Shown: positions 56,039 to 64,000 of the stretch, in pieces
How the letters are laid out: each line of letters starts with the position of its first letter
Numbering within the stretch: position 1 is the stretch's first letter
Assembly: GCA_905116865.2 (NCBI GenBank)
Contig: CAJHNH020008445.1
Coordinates: 300,001-364,000, forward strand
Length of the DNA: 64,000 bases
Direction of reading: 5' to 3'
DNA from: Candidula unifasciata
Taxonomy: Eukaryota; Mollusca; Gastropoda; Stylommatophora; Geomitridae
Position numbers and translations under genes: made by a program
Notes under the pieces: generated by a model
Database searches by the model: none
What the model saw: the letters and a program-made list of their open reading frames with translations, nothing else
What the model was told of the DNA's origin: nothing

Positions 56039-56204
56039 TCACAAGATGAAGATGAAGATACATCAGTCAAAAGGAGCGTTGGAAGTTTGGCCAGTGAAGC
56101 AGAGCTTACAGAATCATCAATAAAAGATGAACCTCTGTCGCCAGCAAGCAGTATTAGCTCAAAGTTTAGTGAAGCTGGTAGCAAGAAAGGCAATGAAATC
56201 AGAG
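56039..56204 (+). CDS. BRD8: BRD8 exon 13, with phospho-dependent SUMO-type motif
   Basis: Phase 0 start after TTTATTTAG; 55 codons plus one base of Gly497; donor GTAAAT at 56205. It codes SQDEDEDTSVKRSVGSLASE, then AELTESSIKDEPLSPASSI and SSKFSEAGSKKGNEIR. Residues 469-476, IKDEPLSP, fit psi-K-x-E-x-x-S-P, the phosphorylation-dependent sumoylation motif. A decayed duplicate of this exon is at 61068. Confidence 0.9.
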
Positions 56205-56222
56205 GTAAATTTTGTATATAAT

Positions 56223-57110
56223 CAGGGTTCGTAGTGGACCGGGAAACCTTAAATTTACCGGGAATTTTTGTATCCAACAAGGAACCGTGATTTTGACCGT
56301 GAATAAGACATTCTGACCTTGAGAAATTTTGACCGCCGCAAAGAGAACGTCAAAAGTCCTGTGATTTTCAGCAGTTAGGCTATTTTTGGGGGCCATTTGG
56401 CTTTTTTTTTTTTTGGCTACTTTAAGGTCGTTTCAGATATTAGGGCACCTGATTATCGGCTATTTTCAGCCAAAATGGATTGTTAAAAGCCAGGGGAAGG
56501 GCAGGCTGTGTTGCAGCCCATGAATACATGCGTGCGGCGTTGCATGGGGCGTCTCAAGTGTGCGTGTGCCTTTGTTTCTAGTGAGTCCGGCAGAATTAAT
56601 AATAGTATAAATCGTTTTATGGCCGTGGTTTCTAGAAAGGATTACATTGGGATATGGTGGGGCTCGGTTGGGTTGTATTTATAAATAGTTGGTCGTGGTG
56701 GGGGCTAAGCACAGCCTTCTCTATTAATTAAAGACCGCAAAGTGACGTCAGCTGGATTTCCCAGTTCTATTTTTGGCCTGGTTTTATTTTTACAGTGTGT
56801 TTGGTGATCAGTATTGTAATTCCCCGAGATTCCCTCTTCTGTTGTTTCCCCTTTCTCTCTCTCTTTCCTCCCTCTTTCACTCTTCTACCTATTGCTCCTT
56901 CCTTCCCGTCTCCTGCATTGTCTCTAACCCTCCCTTCTGATCTTCATCTTCTTCTCTTTCTCTTGTCTTTTGACGTGTTTGTTTTCTTAGTGGGCCTTAA
57001 TCTCTGTCCATCTCTCTTTCTGCCCCCTCACATTTTGTCCTACCTGTTCCTCACTCTCTGCCTGTCTGTCACTGCCTTCCTCTCTCTTTCTCTTTGTATT
57101 TTCTGCTTTC

Positions 57111-57141
<31 letters not shown>

Positions 57142-58296
57142 ACCCCACTCTCTCTCTCTCTTTCTCCGTATCTTCAGTTGGCGTAGAAGGTTGTGTTGCC
57201 TAGTGCAGAAAATGTCATGTCCACCACTCCCCCTCCCTCACGCACACATTAAATCTATGTGTACTTTTAAAAACACATTTGCCCTCCCCCTCCCCCCCAT
57301 CCCCCCGATAGGGGGGGGGGGGTGCACCCCTTCCTGCTACCTTCTTCCCTCTATATCTCATCTTATTTCTTACTCCCTTCTTTCTATTCCAGTCTCAGTC
57401 CCCACTTTATTTTCTTAAACGTTATTCTCTCACCTTTCTCACCTCCTCTGTCTCACCCTTACCATCTCAGCCTTCTACACCACCTTCCACCACCTCCTCT
57501 CCCCTCCTTTCTGTAATTGAAAAACCAGAAATAAAACAAGTCCACTGATGCCCTGACTGTGTGCGTGTGTGTGGGTAACCTGCTCTATTTTCCACCGGTG
57601 GTGGGTTGGGATCCCCTGGACTTTTTTCTTCATAAAATGACCTTGGCTCTCAGGTCACCAGCCTTAAGTGTAAGAAATTGAACTATTGTTGTCACATGCA
57701 GATAGGACAAGCAGGGGGCAGTAGGGGTTAGCACTGTTGTTTATGGACCACGGCCACATTCACATTGGAAGAGGGTGGGAACTGGAAAAGTGGCCTCGGA
57801 GATTTCCTAATTCTATTTTTGGCGCTCAGTGTTCTTATCGCCACCCCCCCCCCCCCCCCCCCCCACACACACACACAACCGTGTCTTACCTCTCTTCTCT
57901 CACCCCTTCTCTTTCCTTTGATCTTCCACTATTCTCCTTTCTCTCTTCATTCTTCCTCTCTTTCTTTTCTTGCTCTGTTCTCTCTTGCTCTTTCTCCTGT
58001 CTCATCTCTTCTTTGCCTCCCCTATCCTGTCTTTTCATTTTCCCTAGATTTCCTAACCCTCTCCCCTCTCTCATTCTCTTCCCCCCCCCCCCCCCCCCCC
58101 CCCCCCCATTTCCCCCCCTGGTTCATGTAAGTACGTTTTTTGCCCCATAACTATCTTTCCCTAGTGATTGTGTCCACTACACTTGAAATTGTGTGTGTGT
58201 GTGGGGGGGGGGGGGGGGGGTGGGGTGGGTTTCAGCTGTATCTTGTCTCCCTTCCTGCCCCCCTCTCTTAATCTGTGTTTGTCACTGCCTTCCTTA

Positions 58297-58379
<83 letters not shown>

Positions 58380-59289
58380 CTTTATGTCTGTTTGCCTCCC
58401 TTCATCACTTCCTCTTTGTATACCTCCCTTCCATTTTTCTGCTCTGCCTTTTTTCTCTTTCTTTGGTTCTCTCCCTCTGTCTGCTTGCCTCTCTATGCTG
58501 TCCCTCTGTCTCTCTCTCCTTTATGTCTACAATTATCTCTGCTTGCATCTGATTCTCTCCCTGTCCGTTCTCTCTCCTTCTGTCTCCCTTCCTTTAGCTA
58601 TCTTTGTCATATTTTCCTCCTTCCATATCTCTGTTTCGTTCCCTTCTTCCTTCTCTCTTCATCTGCCCATCTCTGTATCTTCATTCCCTCTTTCTGTATT
58701 TGTCTCCCTCTCTGTCTTTCGCTGTCCCTTCCCCACTTTCCCTCACCTTGTCTCCATCCCTCCCTCTTGTTTTTTCCTCCTTCCCCAGACTTGTTTTTCT
58801 TCTTTCCTCTACCTTCATCTGTCCATCTTTACACTGTCTCTCCCAGCCTTCCTCAGCATGTGTCTTCCTCCCTCTCTGCATGTCTCTCTCTCTCCCCCTT
58901 ACCCTTTCAGGTACCATGTCCAGAACAGACAGTGCCCTTTACCAAGTCCTAAAAAAAATTTTCTAACACTATATCAAACGCAGGGGCCGACCAACACGAA
59001 GATGGGCACAGGATATGAGTGACTCCTTGTGTATAAAAAAAGTACATGAGACGAGAGAGCTGGTGAGAGGCCGATTTTTATTTCAGGATAAAGGAAATGC
59101 TACATGATGATGATGATATATGTGCTAGTATACCAACACATGTGGCACGAATGAAGTACATTGTGTGCTCGGTACACCCTTGAACAAGGCAAAAAAATTG
59201 TTTCAGTATTACACCGAGACAACCTTGAAAAAACTAAAGAGACATTGAAAAGCCTTGAAATTGATTGGTAAATTTGGCTATGAACCCTG
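56223..59289 (+). mobile_element. 3.07-kb element with hAT-like ends containing pyrimidine-rich repeat copy B
   Basis: It is bounded by CAGGGTTCGTAG at 56223-56234 and CTATGAACCCTG at 59278-59289 (inverted, 11 of 12). A 6-bp direct repeat TATAAT flanks it (56217-56222 and 59290-59295); hAT elements usually give 8 bp. The inside from 56971 on is the 2.3-kb repeat seen at 6191-8480. It carries C runs, (CT)n at about 58303-58376 and a decayed LINE tail near 58980. It codes no transposase. It starts 18 bp after the exon 13 donor. Confidence 0.75.
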
Positions 59290-59823
59290 TATAATTGTCC
59301 TACATTTGCTGAATAACTTTGAAAATCAATTTAATTGTTCTTGTTGTGACAAATGTAAACATCCTTTAGTAAAATATATCATTTGAAATCAAATTGTGGC
59401 AGAGAAAAAGCTATCAACTAAACATACACATTATGTCAGCTGCCATATATCTACACAATAGAGAGAGTATTATAATGAAATTACTTGAGCAAAGTATTTG
59501 CGATGTTTGCTCGTTCTCTCTCTTTCTCTGTCTGCTTCTCTCTCTCTTTCTTTTTTTCTCTGTCTGCTTCTCTCCTACTGTCTCTCTCACTATCTCTCTC
59601 TCACAACTTAACTCAACAGCTCAAATAACAGAATAATCTGTTATTACTTTTCAGTTTAGTTGGGTTCACTTTGAGAATGTTAATATCAGCACTTTTAAGT
59701 GTGTGGCTTAGTGACAATAGCTACAGTGTTAACGATGAAAAACATTTGTAATTTCTTTTTTGTACAGATGAATGTACAATTTCTAATATTCTTTAATATG
59801 CTGTATTTCATTTAACCTTTCAG
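59290..59823 (+). other. End of intron 13, nothing recognised
   Basis: A CT-rich patch (59510-59605) in otherwise AT-rich sequence. Confidence 0.5.
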
Positions 59824-59876
59824 GGCAATCAAGCTCTCAGTCATCGGGTCTAAGTACAAGGAAAGCTTATAACACA
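59824..59876 (+). CDS. BRD8: BRD8 exon 14
   Basis: After CCTTTCAG, two bases complete Gly497 and the exon codes QSSSQSSGLSTRKAYNT. It ends in phase 0 before GTATGT. It is short (53 bp), serine-rich and not conserved enough to recognise alone. It is accepted because both phases fit its neighbours and no stop arises. Confidence 0.75.
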
Positions 59877-60791
59877 GTATGTATGAGCATTCACAAGAGT
59901 TTGACTTTGCTTTCTGGCTTGTAGTGAATGTTAGTTTGGGATTAATTAATTATTGTTGTCAAAATAAAACCTATAACAGTTTTGATAAATTCTTAATTTG
60001 TGAAATTAAAATGAAAACTTCAAGAATTTACAGATATTTTAGTTCTTCTCTTATACAGTGACATTAGTTTACTTTGGACCAGCTGTTGCTTTATCTACTT
60101 CTGACCCACTGGTTTTTTCCTTTTCAAACTTCTTATACTAAAAAAAATGTATTACTCAAAGTAACAACATAAAGTCATAATAAATAAAATAACACCTGCC
60201 TGTTTCCAGAGTAAATTTTCTGATTTTTATCTCATTCTGTAAGTTTTTACCATCCCACATTGTGTCTGCTTCTTTATTTTTGTTTTTTCTGCCATGATAT
60301 TCTTTCTATTTATCATTATAGCCATATTTTAGAGGCTTCGGTATTACTCTCACATTGTTTACTCATTATCACACATTTACTTTCTTTTCCCTTGAGGCAT
60401 TGAACCATAACTATCTTTTAAAAACCTTTGTAGATTTATTCAGGACATATTGAATATTTTAGAAAATGTATCTACACAATGAGGTGGCCAGTCTTATAGC
60501 AACCTACTTAATCACCTCTTACAACTGACATGGTAGTTTACAGTTGGTACCATTGTTTGCATCCTGATCTCACACCTTTAACTAGACATTGTTAATTTGT
60601 GTGGGGGGGGGGGGCTTATCCCTTATTCTGAAATACTTGCTGATAACTAACATTTACATAAGCATCTCATAGTGAACAGTGCCTTGTCATCCTCGATTGA
60701 CATTGACACGTTTGGATATTACAGTAACTGTGAAATTGTCAGTCTAAAATACTGTTCCTTTATGGATTAGTTTTTGTTTCATATGTCACAG
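59877..60791 (+). other. Intron 14, nothing recognised
   Basis: AT-rich, with a G12 run near 60603. Confidence 0.5.
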
Positions 60792-60961
60792 GATGCTGAC
60801 CGAAAAGAAGAAGGTGGAAGCTCACAGCACAGTGATGTGGAACTAAGTGAAGATGAGAATAGAGAGAGGGAGGATATACTGACTGGTCAGTTGGCTTCTG
60901 TGAACAGTGGCTCCATTCTGTCTGAATCATATCCAAATAGTCCTGCATCCCTTTCTATTTG
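60792..60961 (+). CDS. BRD8: BRD8 exon 15
   Basis: After ATGTCACAG, 56 codons in phase 0 and two bases of Cys571; donor GTAGGT. It codes DADRKEEGGSSQHSDVELSE, DENREREDILTGQLASVNSG and SILSESYPNSPASLSI. The end matches human LADSIPSSPASSQFSV directly before the bromodomain module. The acidic stretch is also in the right place. Confidence 0.9.
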
Positions 60962-61067
60962 GTAGGTTTATATAATTGTTGTACATTTTGTTTTGATAAT
61001 GTTTATTATCAGTGTTTTTGTACATCTGTTAATTTGACAGCTATAAACTTGTTGGCCTATATTTTAG

Positions 61068-61200
61068 TGCAAAGATGAGAATGAAGATAATCTTTCAAAA
61101 AGACTGGAAAATATATTTGGTGGAACAGAGCTGACGGAATCAACAGTAAAAGATCAATTTCTGTTACCATTCCGCACACACGCACACCCACAGACTGAAT
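61068..61200 (+). pseudogene. Decayed duplicate of BRD8 exon 13 / possible alternative last exon
   Basis: After a CTATATTTTAG acceptor-like sequence, a phase-0 frame reads CKDENEDNLSKRLENIFGG, TELTESTVKDQFLLPF and on to a TGA at 61200-61202 (44 codons). It aligns with exon 13 (QDEDEDTSVKRSV ... AELTESSIKDEPLSP): about 15 of 33 residues are identical, and the DNA shows clear similarity including the acceptor. It is out of phase with exon 15 but in phase with the donors of exons 12 and 14. The SUMO-type motif is lost (Glu to Gln, Ser to Leu). Confidence 0.65.
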
Positions 61201-61202
61201 GA

Positions 61203-62529
61203 CTTTGTTTGCTGTTTGACTATTTTAATATTTTGCTTTATGACTGAAAAAAAGTTATAATGATATTTTTTTGGTGTTTTTATACTATCACATCTGATGA
61301 AGTCAGCTGCTCTGGTCATATTTTTTACAGGTCAATTTGATGGACTTTATTCTCCTAGTAGTCTCTTAAGTTTCTTTTCACTATTGCTACTTCTGTCTCT
61401 CTTTGTTAGGACATCTAAGCAGGGCTTTATCCTCTTTTTTTTAATTGTCGTTCTAGCATCACTATTTTCTTTGTGATTTGTTTTTGTTTTTTAATGCGCT
61501 CTAAATTTTGTAGTTCTGGTTTTGCTGTTGTTTAAATCTGTTTTACTGCTGATCCTATAAATTTTTTAAGGTTTATTCACTATTTATGATTTATTTTTTA
61601 TTCCCTTTTTCCCCAAGGCTTATTTACATGATTCATTTCCAGTGCTTGGAATTTGCTTTGGAAGGATCAGAATTGATGATTGTGGCATGAGTGTCTGCCA
61701 CATTCAGTAACCTCCAGCCATAGGGCATTTATTTGTGGCATTCTGTTTGTTGGCATCTGTGTTATATGGACCATTTCACTTGTTTTCTAATTAAATCCCA
61801 AGCTGCCACTGCCGCCATTTTCTTTTGGATATTGTTTCTGGTCTTCTTGTTTTAGGAGCCCATTTCCGTTGTTATATATTGTATCTAAATTTCATGATTT
61901 TTAAAATAATTACTTCGGAGAAAAAGGGTGTGGTGTGTTATTTATGAACACCCCTCATATATACACAAATCTGTCTGCTGTGTGACAAACAAAAATGGAT
62001 GGAGTTTAAAAAAAAAAAAGATAATTGAAGTTGTTTTTAAAAAAAAAAGCTTTGCATATAATGTCACAACAGCTAGCATGAGAATGAAAGCAGAAACTAA
62101 TGGCAGCTTTCTGACGGCTTAAGAATAGAGCAGTCTGACATGCTGTAATTATAACTGACTCCCAGTTTGTGCTTCAGGAAATAGAAATAATATAGAAAAA
62201 TATATAGATGACAGACTTAAACTGAGGAGTTGTGAACAGAGTCATTTATAGTGACTCCATTGAATGGATGTTAGACCTATGTTTACGGAGAGGAATGCCA
62301 AGCCATGTGAAAAGTAACAGTCAGTATTGCAGTGAACAGCCATCCATACATTTCTGAGACCTATTTGTGATCCATCAGTCATATTTATTTTAGGGGATTA
62401 AAAACCCCGGACCACCATGTTTAGGGTACACCCACCCCCAATTTAAGATCAGTCTCTGTATGCTTATGTTAATCAAACACTTATGCTTGCTTTGCTAAAC
62501 TGTTTACCAAACTTTTTTTTTTAAAATAG
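61203..62529 (+). other. Rest of intron 15, nothing recognised
   Basis: AT-rich, T-rich in part. No repeat family that I can name. Confidence 0.5.
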
Positions 62530-62610
62530 CAGTGATACTGAGGAAGAAAAGTCATTTAAGCTGTGGAAAAAATCCATTATGCTCGTATGGAGAGCAGCAG
62601 CCACCCACAA
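62530..62610 (+). CDS. BRD8: BRD8 exon 16, start of the bromodomain module
   Basis: After TAAAATAG, one base completes Cys571. SDTEEEKSFKLWKKSIMLV and WRAAATH follow, plus two bases of Lys598. The donor is GTAAGT at 62611. Human BRD8 reads SEDQEAIQAQKIWKKAIMLVWRAAANHR, the first helix of the bromodomain module. This is the last BRD8 exon in the window; the acetyl-lysine pocket is coded further downstream. Confidence 0.95.
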
Positions 62611-62658
62611 GTAAGTTTATCAGCTAGTCTCATGCTTGCATCATCATTGTTGTTACAT

Positions 62659-62673
62659 ATTATATATATATAT

Positions 62674-62716
<43 letters not shown>

Positions 62717-62884
62717 TATATATATATACACACACACACTTACACATACATACATACATACATACATACATACATACATACATACATACATACATACATA
62801 CATACATACATACATACATACATACATACATACATTCATTCATACATACATACATACATACATTCATACATACATACATACATA
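62659..62884 (+). repeat. TA/CA and (TACA)n microsatellite
   Basis: Starting about 50 bp after the exon 16 donor, alternating TA and CA runs lead to a long (TACA)n tract with a few ATTC interruptions. The long YIHT or YVCM open frames over it come only from the repeat. Confidence 0.95.
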
Positions 62885-64000
62885 ACACACATTCAGTTAT
62901 TAAAGGTTAAGCTAACTCTTACATGTTACATGGAATCACTTTTAATGTACAATTGCCAACCCCAAACAATTAATAAACAAGCCAAAAGAGGCTCAAATTT
63001 TCTCAGACTGCCTAAATATTTTGTCATCTTTCTCTGCATTCTGCCTTAAAATTACAGTTGACAAATTGTGTTGTGGTTTACAGCTAGGCTGCATTATCTG
63101 CTCCTTTTTTGGCTAACAGAACTGATTTCAGCAAACCTTTTCTCAGTGGCCATTACAACATGTTTGATATGGAGCAGGGAGCCCACATGGGGGAGGGAGG
63201 CTAAGACAGCTTGTTACACATATCAGAAAGAACGAGTTAAACAAGGCCAGAGGTTTAAGTACAGTGAGATGAAGATAGTGACTGAAGCTTTTTGATAGCC
63301 TTTTTTAAAATTTTTTTAATCATGGCATGGAAAGCTTGTCAGAGTGCACAATTTGATGTGCGACATGATTAAATGAAACCCATCCCACTAACATTTATAG
63401 GTGTATGAAATGTGAATTAACTGATGTGGATAAATGAAAAAAGTCGGTTCATATGAAGAGGTATGCATTTATACATGCAATCAACTGATTTAACAGACTG
63501 CGATTTCATGTTGACACATATATAATGACAACAGTTACAAAGTGGTTCATTGAGCAGCAACAATATACTTCACAGGTGATATCTGCTTTCCCCTCAAGCA
63601 GTGTGTTTTTGTGTCTGAATGCCATAGCATCTTCTGATAATGATGATGCCAAGTACATGCTTGCTTTCTGACAGTTGCCTTAGTTGTATTCTGCCACATC
63701 TGCTAATATAGTTTTCATTTATAATAAAACAATAGGAGTTTTATTGGATCATGCCTCATACAGGCTGTTGTAGATCACAATGTCTATACAAGCATGACCA
63801 ACTGTGCACTTCAGTAAGGGACCTGATGGGGATGGGGATGATGATGTAATATGTGCAGAGTTGCAGACTATTTAAATTACCATATTTGTACGGAAATTAA
63901 TCTCACTATCATTTGTAAAATGAGGCACACACTTATGCTGTTTTGTTGCTATCTTTTCATTCTCAAACTTGTCAGAATGAGTTGATCACTTTTTATTTTA
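62885..64000 (+). other. Intron 16, mostly unrecognised
   Basis: Near 63195-63300 a decayed family A LINE piece is possible (GGGAGGCTAAGACAGCTTGT). The stretch 63815-63850 has the GGGGATGATGATG end typical of family A tails. No bromodomain exon (expected RYAxVF- or HSIVxRPMDL-like text) was found. Confidence 0.4.

Larger units (their letters stand above)
5197..62610 (+). other. BRD8: BRD8 orthologue, gene span from start codon to end of exon 16 (3' end outside window)
   Basis: BRD8 is known as a subunit of the TIP60/NuA4 histone acetyltransferase complex in the nucleus, with a C-terminal bromodomain that reads chromatin. Sixteen exons were found by matching conserved blocks and then checking acceptor, donor and phase. 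They total 1793 coding bases and read without a stop. Conserved blocks in order are WSIREKLCLAS, QNWVSVSRAIKP, PKRKRGG, APTLSRLL and KKSIMLVWRAAA, all of which have close human counterparts in the same order. Introns range from 796 bp (intron 5) to about 9 kb (intron 4) and carry most of the repeats in the window. All introns are GT-AG except intron 7, which is read as GC-AG. The bromodomain proper is expected downstream; I see no further exon between 62611 and 64000. No 5' UTR exon was identified. Confidence 0.93.

Noticed and set aside
61068..61202. Treating the duplicate of exon 13 as a regular internal exon between exons 15 and 16
   Set aside because: It is out of phase with exon 15, contains a stop after 44 codons, and exon 15 joins exon 16 perfectly without it.
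62563..63049. Open frames with repeated YIHT or YVCM
   Set aside because: They are translations of the TACA microsatellite in every frame, on both strands.
62611..64000. Search for the next bromodomain exon
   Set aside because: No segment with acceptor, correct phase and bromodomain text (YANVF or RPMDL type) was found; it probably lies beyond the window.

Overview
This is eukaryotic, animal nuclear DNA. It is AT-rich, intron-dominated and heavily loaded with transposons and microsatellites. The only host gene I can support runs left to right across almost the whole window. It is an orthologue of BRD8 (bromodomain-containing protein 8, a subunit of the TIP60/NuA4 histone acetyltransferase complex). 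I pieced it together from 16 short coding exons between 5197 and 62610. The exons total 1793 coding bases, which is 597 codons plus two bases of codon 598. Splice phases agree at all 15 junctions. The window ends before the bromodomain itself is coded. The degree of BRD8 similarity, the tRNA-derived SINEs, the many RTE-like and Jockey-like LINE pieces and the long C/G, CT and TACA tracts fit a lophotrochozoan. A coleoid cephalopod such as an octopus is my best guess, but that is inference.

Layout. 1-2184: upstream flank with LINE relics. 2185-5169: a dead hAT DNA transposon with an 8-bp target duplication, ending 27 bp before the proposed BRD8 start codon; it carries a nested SINE and a nested LINE tail. 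5197-5227: exon 1. Intron 1 (to 12178) holds a 2.3-kb pyrimidine-rich repeat, a large fold-back element, LINE tails and two SINEs. Introns 2 and 3 hold a nest of LINEs on both strands. Intron 4 holds a structurally complete LTR element (22665-27536, two 426-bp LTRs, CCCCC target duplication) that codes a gag/protease-like protein but no visible reverse transcriptase, and a degraded multi-copy gene-like sequence. Intron 6 holds a minus-strand Jockey-like LINE with ORF1 and three tandem 5'-UTR monomers. Introns 9 to 13 hold further LINE, SINE and MITE copies, and a second copy of the 2.3-kb pyrimidine-rich repeat inside a 3.07-kb element with hAT-like ends. Introns 14 to 15 are mostly unique and include a decayed duplicate of exon 13.

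Protein features: an N-terminal Myb/SANT-like block (exons 2-4), a basic PKRKRGG motif, a charged helical stretch (exons 5-7), the APTLSRLL motif (exon 11), acidic and serine-rich segments with two SUMO-type motifs (exons 12-13), and the start of the bromodomain module (exon 16, WKKSIMLVWRAAA). Intron 7 appears to be a GC-AG intron. There are no bacterial features, no CRISPR arrays and no intact autonomous transposon. All assignments are by eye and from memory of the families. No database search was run.
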